A stretch of 64,000 nucleotides of DNA from Shewanella gelidimarina (GTDB taxonomy: Bacteria; Pseudomonadota; Gammaproteobacteria; Enterobacterales; Shewanellaceae): positions 62,001 through 126,000 of the forward strand of contig NZ_JAKIKW010000004.1 in the NCBI RefSeq assembly GCF_023283945.1. Reading direction: 5' to 3'. A model generated the notes under the pieces. The model saw nothing but the letters and a program-made list of their open reading frames with translations, ran no database searches and was not told where the DNA came from. Made by a program: the position numbers and the translations under genes. Shown here piece by piece: positions 56,301-64,000 of the stretch (its first letter is position 1; each line of letters starts with the position of its first letter).

Positions 56301-58660
56301 CGGAGATCCGTCTGCTGAGCCAATCTGGCAATGTGATGTGGATGGATGTGACATTTACCGGCTTGCAAGATAAACACGGTAAGCTCAACTCTGCCGTGCT
56401 GTCGATGTCTGATATCACGTCACTAAAACAGATCTCGGATGAGTTAACACAGGCAAAAGATTCAGCCGATGCCGCTAGCAAAGCCAAGAGTGACTTCTTA
56501 GCTAATATGTCTCATGAAATTCGCACCCCAATGAATGCCATTATCGGCATGTCTCAATTGTGTCTGCAAACAGAGTTAGACAATAAGCAGCAAAATTATG
56601 TACAGAAAATTGATCGAGCCTCAAAGTCGTTGCTGGGGATCATTAATGACATCTTAGATTTCTCAAAAATTGAGGCGGGTAAGCTTGATATAGAATCAGT
56701 GCCATTCCAGCTCGATACCATGCTCGAAGATTTAAGTGACATGTTTTCGGTTAAAGCTGCGGATAAGCAACTGGAGCTCTTGTTTGCTGTTGCGCCTAAT
56801 ATTCCAAGACAGCTCGAAGGTGATCCATTGCGTCTGTCGCAAGTGCTGATCAACTTGATGAATAATGCGGTTAAGTTTACTGAGCAAGGTGAAGTGCTGC
56901 TTTCTATTAGCCAGCTAGAGCAGATTGACGACTCGATTACACTGCGGTTTAGCGTACGAGATAATGGCATCGGCCTCACGGAAGAGCAGCGCAATAAGTT
57001 GTTTAAATCCTTTAGTCAGGCTGATGCATCGACGACGCGTAAATACGGTGGTACTGGTCTTGGTCTGGCGATCTGTAAACAGCTGGTGGAGCTGATGGGG
57101 GGGGAAATCGGCGTCGAAAGTCAGTTCGGTAATGGCAGTACCTTTTTCTTCACCGTTAAGTTTAAAGTGGCTGACAGTAAGCTATTAAAAGTGGGCCAAG
57201 AGTTAGAGGGAATGCGTATTTTAGTGGCAGACGATAATGCCACTGCCCGCGATATTTTGCGTACCACGCTTGAAAGTATGGGCTTTGAAGTGGATACCGT
57301 AAAGAGTGGTGCTCAAGCTATAGAACGATGCAAGACTACGCAATATCCAGTCGCCCTTATTGATTGGTTAATGCCTGAAATGAACGGCTTAGAAACATCG
57401 GCTGCCATCATCGATGGCAGCGATACTCCGCCTAAAATACTTATCGTATCAGCCCACGCCAATACAGAATTTACAGATAATATTAGTAACAGTGGTATCG
57501 CTGGCTACATCACTAAACCTATCAGCGCCTCGCGCTTACTTGATGGGATCATGTCATCACTGGGTAAAAATGGTGTCATGCCTGTACGGCGTAAGGGCAC
57601 CGACATTAGCCAAGTGCTACTGGCACAGCTCAAAGGCAAGCGCATTTTACTCGTTGAAGATAATGACATGAACCAAGAGGTCGCGACTGAATTTCTCGAG
57701 CAGGTAGGGATTATCTTATCGATTGCAGATAATGGCCAAATCGCGTTAGAAAAGCTAGCGACGCAGTCATTTGATCTCGTCTTAATGGATTGCCAAATGC
57801 CCGTCATGGATGGCTATCAGGCCACGCAGGCATTACGTAAAATTCCTGAACTTGCAGAACTGCCGGTGCTGGCGATGACAGCCAATGCAATGGCGGGTGA
57901 TAAAGAGATGTGCTTACGCGCAGGAATGAATGCGCATATTGCTAAGCCGATAGAGGTGTCGCTGCTCTATACCACATTGTTGGAGTATTTAGGAGATGGT
58001 CAGCAGGAGATATTGGTCAGCGATTTTGATAAAGCGGAAGCAGACGAACAAGTGCTTTTTTGGCCACAACATGCAGAGCTTGATGTTGATAAAGGCTTGC
58101 AGCTGGTACAAAACTCCATTCGCCTTTATAGACGTATATTTGAGCGTTTTTATACCGGGCAGATGCATACTGCTGAACAGATTGAATTAGCAATAAGCCA
58201 AGGTAAAACTGAGGATGCCATTCGCTATGCACACACTTTAAAAGGGGTGTCGGGTAACTTATGTGCCCCTAGATTAGTTGAAGTGGCTAGAGTCATTGAA
58301 AGCAAGTTAATCGCTTCAAGTGAAGCGGATGTTGCTGCTGAATTAGTCGAACTCGAAAAACTGGTCGCCGTTATTTGTGATGCGATATCTGAGTGGATGT
58401 CGCAGCTCCCCAATCATGATGCGTTAATTGAGCAGAGCACACCAAGTCAGACCTTATCCGACGTTGAGTTGGCAGCTGCGGCAGCAGTATTACTGAACAT
58501 GTTGGAAGATGCTGACTCTGATGCCGTTGACAAAATGGACGAAATAAAAGGTCAGGTGACCGCTGATATGTGGCATAAAATCAGCCCCGCACGAGCGATG
58601 ATCCATAGCTACCAATTTGATGATGCCGCCGAGCTGATTAAGTCATTATTTGACTTGTAG
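53366..58660 (+). CDS. Five-PAS hybrid sensor histidine kinase with two receiver domains and HPt
   Basis: A 1764-aa membrane sensor. A first TM helix (about 15-32), a periplasmic Cache-type domain (about 35-305), a second TM (about 308-330) and HAMP precede five PAS domains starting near 389, 511, 642, 772 and 904. Then follow HisKA with MSHEIRTP near 1050, the HATPase ([13 protein letters not shown]), receivers with Asp in [12 protein letters not shown] (about 1332) and [13 protein letters not shown] (about 1473), and a C-terminal HPt with HTLKGVSGN (about 1621). All phosphorelay residues look intact. The HD-GYP response regulator starts 111 bp downstream and is its likely partner. The signal is unknown. 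Confidence 0.9.
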   Translation: MDMSRLRTFRSRILSQIALPLIAIMAVVFSINGWFNYQAEEKYIYDDLEKKAENIARRIQFFLLSAQNDTRSIADLLGEGNTTSLFNNEDKLKLLLTRRLDRHPDFYGSAIAFQKGSIGERELFAPYAYREKGKINIIDIGIDGYDYTDGSWEWWSKAINNVNGYWSSPYLDEGAGNALMISYSQPFGPSQPFAGVITVDLALNAIPQMVNVAAERIVVLDDQGQLIYHANQSLLLQRGADKWLAQSTDNGPFIELIESGLAGYSQVQDSSGGTFLASVGVVPALNWRVIIMTQQQHLHNNFLLGFSSLALNLLLISTVLLLTGYLTARRLTRPIEELEAGIVAFGAGKTKRLDQPKGAASELITLTDKFNDMAQVLEEREQALLDSRGNRFAKLIDGMSDKSFYCSIEPDGQIAQVSAGVEKVLGVSPELFRRKYQRMFSDNPINDQNWHYMDEALQGKNVPPHQIEMLDTEGKLRRLDVFMQPLLSDSQELLSVEMLFNDVTETFSAAAWSNAVLESAPEAMLIVDESGKLVFTNSRCQLLFDYDEAQMLTMSVDQLVPDSIRPHHADLRAKFVAEGRDRKMGLGMGSDLMARKADGSEFPVEISLGLLPVDAEGQRQVAATVRDITEELEIAKRIKDSENRFRGLVTNIPGAVYRTRVADIWVMEYISDNIGDISGYPASDFIENNKRSFTSLIVEEDLVTANHAIETALAEQKSFEVQYRIKHRDSSIHWVHEKGKAIYDAEGIALWFDGSINDITNSKVAQEKIAQSQQQLETITESIPSTVYQLHWRSNSDREFTFLSSACITTLGFHRDQVIDNFDLVADCIITDERSHIIEALSGASLSGLNWTEEFRYRHPMGDIRWLQAGAHGNQLADGSIVWNGYLMDITDRKQIDKELAKREAHFRALFDNAGIGIVNVDDRGAILDCNEQFSHYMQLSSADLKGTSFFDYHHNDDRDAAKSMFIELMKNGGSSMTSEIRLLSQSGNVMWMDVTFTGLQDKHGKLNSAVLSMSDITSLKQISDELTQAKDSADAASKAKSDFLANMSHEIRTPMNAIIGMSQLCLQTELDNKQQNYVQKIDRASKSLLGIINDILDFSKIEAGKLDIESVPFQLDTMLEDLSDMFSVKAADKQLELLFAVAPNIPRQLEGDPLRLSQVLINLMNNAVKFTEQGEVLLSISQLEQIDDSITLRFSVRDNGIGLTEEQRNKLFKSFSQADASTTRKYGGTGLGLAICKQLVELMGGEIGVESQFGNGSTFFFTVKFKVADSKLLKVGQELEGMRILVADDNATARDILRTTLESMGFEVDTVKSGAQAIERCKTTQYPVALIDWLMPEMNGLETSAAIIDGSDTPPKILIVSAHANTEFTDNISNSGIAGYITKPISASRLLDGIMSSLGKNGVMPVRRKGTDISQVLLAQLKGKRILLVEDNDMNQEVATEFLEQVGIILSIADNGQIALEKLATQSFDLVLMDCQMPVMDGYQATQALRKIPELAELPVLAMTANAMAGDKEMCLRAGMNAHIAKPIEVSLLYTTLLEYLGDGQQEILVSDFDKAEADEQVLFWPQHAELDVDKGLQLVQNSIRLYRRIFERFYTGQMHTAEQIELAISQGKTEDAIRYAHTLKGVSGNLCAPRLVEVARVIESKLIASSEADVAAELVELEKLVAVICDAISEWMSQLPNHDALIEQSTPSQTLSDVELAAAAAVLLNMLEDADSDAVDKMDEIKGQVTADMWHKISPARAMIHSYQFDDAAELIKSLFDL

Positions 58661-58771
58661 AGCATTAAATTTAGCTTTTTGGTAATCAAATACAGCGCTT
58701 TGAAACGCGTGTGGTTTTAAAGCTGACTATACTTGATTCATCGTTTGGGTCTAATAAGGAGAGTAGGTTTA

Positions 58772-59788
58772 ATGGATAAAGCCACCATTTTAGTTGTGGA
58801 CGACACCCCCGGTAATATCGATATTTTGGTGGGGATCTTAAGTAATGACTACAAGATTAAAGTGGCTATCGACGGCCCTAAAGCACTCGCATTAGCGCAA
58901 AAAAATGCCCCTGATCTTATTTTACTCGATGTGATGATGCCAGGGATGAATGGATACGAGGTGTGTGAGCGTTTAAAGACTGACCCGCTGACTTGCCATA
59001 TACCGGTTATTTTTGTTACCGCTCTGGCTGAAACTGCTGATGAGACCCAAGGGTTTGCGCTGGGCGCAGTTGATTACATCACTAAGCCAGTGAGTGCTCC
59101 TGTGGTACAAGCGCGGGTAAAAACCCATCTTGCGCTTTATGATCAAAAACGCCTGCTTGAGCAGGAAGTGAAAGCACGGACAAAAGAGCTAGAAGAGACA
59201 CGGTTTGAGATTATTAGACGTCTTGGGCGCGCAGCTGAATATAAAGACAATGAAACCGGACTACATGTTATTAGGATGAGCCATTATGCTCGCTTGTTGG
59301 CGATACAGTCTGGGTTGCCAGACAAGTACTGCGAGCTTATTTACAATGCCGCTCCAATGCATGATATTGGTAAAATCGGCACCCCTGACTCGATATTGAA
59401 AAAGCCGGAAAAACTAGATGAACGTGAGTGGAAAGAGATGCAGTGCCATGCAGAAATTGGCGCTGAAATTATTGGTGAACATAAAGACCCATTGCTTAAA
59501 ATGGCCAAACGTATCGCCTTGAGTCACCACGAGAAGTGGGATGGCAGTGGCTACCCAAATGGCATCGCAGGGACGGATATTCCCATTGAAGGTCGCATAG
59601 TGGCAATTGCCGATGTGTTTGATGCATTAACCTCGATTAGGCCCTACAAAAAGGCTTGGACCGTTGCTGATACAATGGCACTTATCGAGAGTGAGTCTGG
59701 CAAACATTTTGACCCTGAGCTGGTCGAGCATTTTAAACAGATTTTGGCAGAGGTCACACAAATTCGCGATGAGCATCATGAAACGTAA
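58772..59788 (+). CDS. Response regulator with HD-GYP c-di-GMP phosphodiesterase domain (RpfG-like)
   Basis: A 338-aa protein with a receiver domain (1-120, phospho-Asp in LILLDVMMPGMNG), a coiled linker (about 130-150) and an HD-GYP domain (about 150-335). The catalytic motifs are intact: MHDIGKIG, HHEKWDGSGYPNG and the following metal-binding set. It should hydrolyse cyclic di-GMP when phosphorylated. The ATG at 58772 has a GGAGAG ribosome site; the open frame starts earlier at 58733. It follows the hybrid kinase and ends at a strong terminator, so the pair forms a sensor-output unit. Confidence 0.93.
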   Translation: MDKATILVVDDTPGNIDILVGILSNDYKIKVAIDGPKALALAQKNAPDLILLDVMMPGMNGYEVCERLKTDPLTCHIPVIFVTALAETADETQGFALGAVDYITKPVSAPVVQARVKTHLALYDQKRLLEQEVKARTKELEETRFEIIRRLGRAAEYKDNETGLHVIRMSHYARLLAIQSGLPDKYCELIYNAAPMHDIGKIGTPDSILKKPEKLDEREWKEMQCHAEIGAEIIGEHKDPLLKMAKRIALSHHEKWDGSGYPNGIAGTDIPIEGRIVAIADVFDALTSIRPYKKAWTVADTMALIESESGKHFDPELVEHFKQILAEVTQIRDEHHET

Positions 59789-59805
59789 CGACTTTCTACC
59801 ATCCA

Positions 59806-59833
59806 TAAAAAAGGCGCCCTAGGCGCCTTTTTT
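59806..59833. terminator. Bidirectional terminator between HD-GYP gene and ygfZ
   Basis: A GC-rich stem (AAAAAAGGCGCC and GGCGCCTTTTTT, loop CTA region) lies between convergent genes, with A/T tracts on both sides serving both strands. Confidence 0.93.
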
Positions 59834-59846
59834 ATTACAGTACTCG

Positions 59847-60818
59847 TTAGTCACTCTCTTCCAAAGAGTATGGCAGGGCGATGACACTGAGTTTTGATGC
59901 ATCATCACCAGCGATTCTCAACGTGGCGTCCATTGGTGTGTCATTGGCTAACACCGCCGTAAACAATACCTGCTGATCTCGTTGAACACTTTCAATAATG
60001 GTACCAGCGCGGCGAAATCCAGCATCCTCTTCTAAGGCTATCTCTAATTGGCTGTCAGCGGTTAATTCAGCTGATATCGTACCTGAGACAATATAGAGTG
60101 CGCGTTTGTTGCCACCGCGGTATTTCATTCGAGCGATTGTTTCTTGGCCCATGTAGCAGCCTTTGTTGAAGCTAATACCATTGATCGCTTGCAGGTTGCA
60201 CATTTGCGGTACAAATTTAGCATTATGCACAGCGCTAATATTCGGGTAGCCGGCTAATATTTCTAGCTCTTGCCATGCCGTCGCATCAAAAGTCACTGCT
60301 TCAGTCAGTGTATTGAAGCGCTCTAGACTCGATTGCTCGATTGCAATAATAAAACGGCCAGCATCTTGGATTATCATGCCATTGTCGATAAGCGTTAGTT
60401 CATCGTTTAATGCCCCAAATTGCTCGGTTAACCAAGTTGATGCTTGCTCGCCAGCAACGCCTAAAAGTAGCCAGTCTTCGCTCACATCAGTGAGCTCAGC
60501 CTTGCTAAATACGGCATACTTTTGCAATTGAGATAGATCTAATGCCAAAGTCTGTTTTGGCATCATCATAAATAGGGTGTCGTCTTTCGCAAAGGTTCTA
60601 AAGGTGGCAAGCATTTTCCCTTTAGGATCGCAATGTGCGCCCCAGCGCCATTGATTGTCTTCAAGTGAGCTGATGTCGGTAGTGACTTGACCATGTATAA
60701 AGCTGCGGCCTTGTTCGCCCGTTACCGACATTAAACCTAAATGAGATAACTGGGACACAATAAGGGAAGGCTGTTGTCCGTTTAAAGGCCAGTTAGGCTG
60801 AGAAGTTGACAGGGTCAT
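59847..60818 (-). CDS. ygfZ: tRNA-modifying/FeS-assembly protein YgfZ
   Basis: A 323-aa folate-binding protein of the GcvT-like fold that helps iron-sulfur cluster proteins such as MiaB. The diagnostic motif KGCYMGQE is present (within NKGCYMGQETIARMKYRG). The frame opens at 60830 with TTG; the ATG at 60818 is a more usual start. It is convergent with the HD-GYP gene. It is shared by most gammaproteobacteria, usually as a single core gene. Confidence 0.93.
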   Translation of the reverse strand: MTLSTSQPNWPLNGQQPSLIVSQLSHLGLMSVTGEQGRSFIHGQVTTDISSLEDNQWRWGAHCDPKGKMLATFRTFAKDDTLFMMMPKQTLALDLSQLQKYAVFSKAELTDVSEDWLLLGVAGEQASTWLTEQFGALNDELTLIDNGMIIQDAGRFIIAIEQSSLERFNTLTEAVTFDATAWQELEILAGYPNISAVHNAKFVPQMCNLQAINGISFNKGCYMGQETIARMKYRGGNKRALYIVSGTISAELTADSQLEIALEEDAGFRRAGTIIESVQRDQQVLFTAVLANDTPMDATLRIAGDDASKLSVIALPYSLEESD

Positions 60819-60909
60819 GAGCAAGTCCAAGAGTTAAACGAGAAGAGTGATGATTGTAACGCTAATCATAGGCTGCGAAAAGTTGCATACCGCAAGTTTA
60901 TTAAAACTA

Positions 60910-60942
60910 TAAGGCCGTACAATATCGAATTATACGGCCTTA
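60910..60942. terminator. Possible terminator hairpin after serA
   Basis: A 10-bp perfect stem (TAAGGCCGTA with TACGGCCTTA) and a 13-nt loop lie 40 bp past the serA stop. Only a weak TTTTAATAA tract follows on the minus strand. Confidence 0.45.
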
Positions 60943-60982
60943 GATGATCTGCTGAAATTTATTTCAGCTAAATAGGACTGAC

Positions 60983-62212
60983 TTAGTGAAGTAGTCGAGT
61001 TCTAATTGTGCCTTCAATCGCTTGCATTTCGATGAGTGCCTCATCAGCTTTATCTGAATCAACCTCCATCACCACGTATCCTATTTCAGCTGTTGTTTGT
61101 AGATATTGGGCAGCGATGTTGATGCCTTTCTCTGCAAATGCCAAGTTGATCTGGATAAGGATCCCGGGTCTGTTACGGTGAATATGTAACAACCGCGAGG
61201 TACCAGAGTGTGGCGCTAATGAAACTTCAGGGAAGTTGACAGCGGTCATGGTCGAGCCATTATCAGAGTATTTAACCAGTTTTCCAGCGACTTCTATACC
61301 GATGTTTTCTTGTGCTTCAGCCGTGCTACCACCCACATGAGGAGTTAATATCACATTATCAAGCCCACGTAATGGGCTGACAAACTCATCATTATTCGAC
61401 TTTGGCTCGACCGGGAATACATCAATAGCTGCCCCCGAAAGGTGTTCTTCTTTGAGCGCGGCCGCTAACGCATTAATATCAACAACGGTGCCGCGTGAAG
61501 CGTTAATCAAGATGCTGCCTTTGCGCATACAAGCCAGTTCAGCGTGAGCGATCATCTCTTTGGTATGCGGTGTCTCTGGTACATGTAAACTGACCACATC
61601 GGCAAGTGACAGCAGCTGTTCCATTGAATGTACCTGCTGCGCGTTGCCTAAAGGTAGCTTGTCTTCAATGTCATAAAAGATAACCCGCATGCCCAACGTT
61701 TCAGCAAGAATACCTAGCTGGGTACCGATATGGCCATAGCCAATAACACCCAGTGTTTTTCCGCGTGCTTCATAACTGCCTGCAGCACTTTTTAGCCAAC
61801 CGCCTCGATGAGCCATAGCGTTGCGCTGAGGGATCCCACGCAGCAACATGATGATCTCGCCCAGCACTAATTCAGCTACACTTCGAGTATTAGAGAAGGG
61901 TGCATTGAAGACGGGGACCCCCAGTTTTTCAGCAGCAGCCAAGCTTACTTGGTTGGTACCGATACAGAAACAACCAATACCGACCAGTTTATCAGCGTGA
62001 CTTAATACCGCTTCAGTCAGTTGGGTACGGGAACGAAGACCCACAAAATGTGCATCTTGAATTGAAGAGAGTAGATCCTCTTCGCTCAGTGCTGCTTTGT
62101 GGTATTCAACATTGGTATAACCCGCTCGTTCGAATACATCTACCGCAGATTGGTGGACGCCTTCCAACAGCAGGATTTTTATCTTATCCTTGTCCAGCGA
62201 GTGTTTCGCCAT
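60983..62212 (-). CDS. serA: D-3-phosphoglycerate dehydrogenase
   Basis: A 409-aa NAD-dependent enzyme of the first step of serine synthesis. It has the Rossmann loop GVIGYGHIGTQLG, the substrate-domain residues INASRGTVVD, the catalytic HVGGSTAEAQENIG region, and a C-terminal ACT domain (about 335-409) for serine feedback. The length equals E. coli SerA (410 aa). The ATG at 62212 is preceded by a weak AAGGGTA. It is divergent from the yjdF-like gene. Confidence 0.96.
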   Translation of the reverse strand: MAKHSLDKDKIKILLLEGVHQSAVDVFERAGYTNVEYHKAALSEEDLLSSIQDAHFVGLRSRTQLTEAVLSHADKLVGIGCFCIGTNQVSLAAAEKLGVPVFNAPFSNTRSVAELVLGEIIMLLRGIPQRNAMAHRGGWLKSAAGSYEARGKTLGVIGYGHIGTQLGILAETLGMRVIFYDIEDKLPLGNAQQVHSMEQLLSLADVVSLHVPETPHTKEMIAHAELACMRKGSILINASRGTVVDINALAAALKEEHLSGAAIDVFPVEPKSNNDEFVSPLRGLDNVILTPHVGGSTAEAQENIGIEVAGKLVKYSDNGSTMTAVNFPEVSLAPHSGTSRLLHIHRNRPGILIQINLAFAEKGINIAAQYLQTTAEIGYVVMEVDSDKADEALIEMQAIEGTIRTRLLH

Positions 62213-62413
62213 GATTTATGTACCCTTTTGGTTTATTTGTATTATGTATACTTAAGCTCACCGCTGAGACGACTAAATTCAACCGCTAGGGTGGTTTAGG
62301 TATAAACTGTCAAGCTATAAACAAAGTAGCACTTTTTTAACTCTGTGTAGAGGGCTGGATGGCTAAAGTGTTTATTCTAAATTTAGAACAATATCTTATA
62401 CGGGAGAGATATT

Positions 62414-63025
62414 TTGAATAAAAGCATTGCATGGCTAGTTATCTTTTTTTTGGTTCTACTGTGGTCTGCAATTGAGCCGAAAGATCAGTTCACTTGGTTG
62501 TTAGAAGTTTTACCGGCATTAATTGCACTGCCAATCCTCGCTTTTACGCGTAATAGCTTTCCCCTAACGAGCTTGGCTTATGTTTTGATCCTTATTCATT
62601 GTGTGATTTTAATGGTCGGTGGCCACTACACCTATGCCGAAGTCCCTTTGTTTGACTGGATTGCACAATGGACGGGGACTACACGTAATAACTACGATAA
62701 AGTCGGCCATCTTGCGCAAGGATTTATTCCCGTTATTTTAGCTAGAGAAGTGTTTATCCGCTTAGGTGTCGTTAAGCTTGGCGCTTGGTGTAACTTTTTG
62801 GCTATTTGTTTTGCCTTAGCATTCTCAGCACTTTACGAGCTTATTGAATGGTGGGTCGCTGCGCTTACAGGCGAAGATGCTGAAGCATTTCTCGGTACAC
62901 AAGGCTATGTTTGGGATACGCAATCTGACATGGCAATGGCATTAGTAGGGGCGATTGCTGCGATAATATTGTTGAGTCAGTACCATAACAAATTGATCGC
63001 GATTAAGATGAAACCACAGCTTTAA
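62414..63025 (+). CDS. YjdF-like inner-membrane protein (DUF2238)
   Basis: A 203-aa membrane protein with about five predicted helices. It contains the family stretch YAEVPLFDWIAQWTGTTRNN followed by DKVGHLAQGF and a C-terminal WDTQSDMAMALVGA. These match DUF2238 (E. coli YjdF, 209 aa). It begins with TTG at 62414 behind a strong GGGAGAGA ribosome site. Function unknown. Confidence 0.85.
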   Translation: MNKSIAWLVIFFLVLLWSAIEPKDQFTWLLEVLPALIALPILAFTRNSFPLTSLAYVLILIHCVILMVGGHYTYAEVPLFDWIAQWTGTTRNNYDKVGHLAQGFIPVILAREVFIRLGVVKLGAWCNFLAICFALAFSALYELIEWWVAALTGEDAEAFLGTQGYVWDTQSDMAMALVGAIAAIILLSQYHNKLIAIKMKPQL

Positions 63026-63225
63026 GGATCCGTTAAGTTCCCTGAATTGTATGTCTACTTTAGTCCTTACACTGTTTCTGATAAATGATTTTCAGCCAGC
63101 ATACTTTATTACTAGGCCAACTCTATGTAGACTGACTTAGTCTGCTTTGTATTATTTTTTTTGGTTAAAGGTAATTATTACAAAGCATTGAATGGACTAA
63201 GTGAAATATCTCAGGGAGAGAAGTG

Positions 63226-63897
63226 ATGAATAATATTGATGAAGTGGTGTTTCTTCATCAGGTGGCTGCACCTTGCCACCTGGCTATGCTTGCAGAATCA
63301 ATTGGATTGAAGACGCGAGTGATTTCAGACATTGAGCAGCTTGAACCTAGCGCTGATAGCTGTAGTTTCTACCTTATCTCTCAACAAGGTGCTGCGATTG
63401 ACTGTAATGGCATCCCTTTGGTTGCTTCACTACTGGTTAAGCATGTGCCTGTGGCACTTTATAATGTGAGCAAGGATTCTTTAGATGAAGAGTCTGCGCT
63501 GTTATTGGGCATTAGAGGTCTACTGTTTACAGATCAACGAATGGACTTACAGCTCACGGGCTTACGAAAAGTCCTAGCAGATGAGCTATGGTATGACAAA
63601 ATTTTGATCAGCCGTGTGTTCCGTCAATTAGTGAGTCAAATAGATACCCCACGAGCGTTATCAACCGAAGGTTCTGAATCATTCCAACAATTAACCCGCC
63701 GAGAAAAAACCATTATTCAACAGGTTTCCAGCGGTGCCCGCAATAAAGAAATTGCGACAGGATTGTGTATCAGTGAGCACACCGTTAAGGCACATATTTC
63801 ATCCATTTTTAGAAAAACACATGCACGTAACCGTGTTGAGTTATTACGTTGGGCTGAGCCTTACCAAAACCAATTGAAGTTGCATGCCGTTGGCTAG
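63226..63897 (+). CDS. CsgD/VpsT-like LuxR-family biofilm regulator
   Basis: A 223-aa regulator with an N-terminal degenerate receiver-like domain (about 1-130) and a C-terminal LuxR/GerE HTH (about 152-215, with LTRREKTIIQQVSSGARNKE and ISEHTVKAHISSIFRKT). It is of the CsgD/VpsT kind that controls curli or biofilm genes and, in VpsT, binds c-di-GMP. I start at the ATG at 63226 (a GTG is immediately before), behind GGGAGAG. A clear terminator follows. I recall that in Shewanella oneidensis a curli-type csg locus lies beyond this gene, but that would lie outside the window. Confidence 0.88.
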   Translation: MNNIDEVVFLHQVAAPCHLAMLAESIGLKTRVISDIEQLEPSADSCSFYLISQQGAAIDCNGIPLVASLLVKHVPVALYNVSKDSLDEESALLLGIRGLLFTDQRMDLQLTGLRKVLADELWYDKILISRVFRQLVSQIDTPRALSTEGSESFQQLTRREKTIIQQVSSGARNKEIATGLCISEHTVKAHISSIFRKTHARNRVELLRWAEPYQNQLKLHAVG

Positions 63898-63918
63898 GGT
63901 TGAATCCAGTAAAAATTA

Positions 63919-63940
63919 ACGACCTACGGGTCGTTTTTTT
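63919..63940 (+). terminator. Terminator after the CsgD-like gene
   Basis: The 6-bp stem ACGACC/GGTCGT with a TACG loop is followed by a run of seven T, about 25 bp past the stop codon. Confidence 0.85.
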
Positions 63941-64000
63941 GTGACTGTGGCTGGCTAAATTCAACCAAACTAGTGTTTTTATATGAAATTTATTGGCTAA

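Noticed and set aside
56596..56994. 132-aa frame opposite the hybrid kinase
   Set aside because: Ser-rich antisense shadow of the HisKA/HATPase coding region.
1..64000. CRISPR arrays, restriction-modification or toxin-antitoxin pairs, prophage genes, rRNA operons
   Set aside because: None seen on either strand; the SieB-like gene alone is not evidence of a prophage.

Overview
The window looks like chromosomal DNA of a marine Shewanella species. This is inferred from gene content and order, not from a database search. Supporting signs are a class D beta-lactamase of the OXA-48/54/55 kind next to a C15-peptidase homologue, a LysR gene and a single-chain acetyl-CoA-carboxylase-like polyprotein, together with a Nap nitrate reductase, an Att-type ABC locus, a CsgD-like regulator and MITE-like repeats. 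There are about 44 credible protein genes, one tRNA, no rRNA, no CRISPR, no transposase and no integrase.

Layout. 1-2.7 kb: tcdA, a SieB-like membrane protein, a DUF3149 mini-protein and tRNA-Leu(CAA). 3.0-10.8 kb: a respiratory island with a TorF-like porin, a divergent three-gene molybdoenzyme operon of tetrathionate/polysulfide-reductase type, and a LysR regulator. It is bracketed by direct repeats, the left one being a relic of the 3' end and terminator of the M50 protease gene that forms the right border. 10.8-21.1 kb: core genes (M50 protease, DUF342 protein, rsmC, alkaline phosphatase, gshB-rsmE-endA-sprT, and a C15-like protein whose catalytic Cys is Ser). 21.4-28.9 kb: the OXA-type beta-lactamase, then a sigma-54 activator and a five-gene Fap-type functional-amyloid operon (two repeat-bearing subunits, C39 peptidase, FapE-like protein, FapF-like secretion pore) with a well-matched -24/-12 promoter. 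29-39.4 kb: LysR plus the ACC-like polyprotein, a PAS-GGDEF diguanylate cyclase, an orphan lipoprotein, a LysR and small conserved proteins. 39.5-44.9 kb: a 268-bp MITE-like element, a cation/proton antiporter, a tandem UspA protein and a P-type ATPase that overlaps it tail to tail. 44.9-52.8 kb: napDAB and a three-gene AttH/FtsX/ATPase locus. 53.4-63.9 kb: a five-PAS hybrid kinase with an HD-GYP response regulator, ygfZ, serA, a yjdF-like gene and a CsgD-like LuxR regulator.

Two themes recur: anaerobic respiration (molybdoenzyme island, nap, FNR-like sites) and biofilm or c-di-GMP control (GGDEF enzyme, HD-GYP regulator, CsgD-like regulator, Fap amyloid). The most notable system is the Fap operon with its own sigma-54 activator, lying between the OXA-type gene and the lysR/ACC pair that I recall as its neighbours in other Shewanella. 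Functions are read from motifs and remembered families; none was checked by search.
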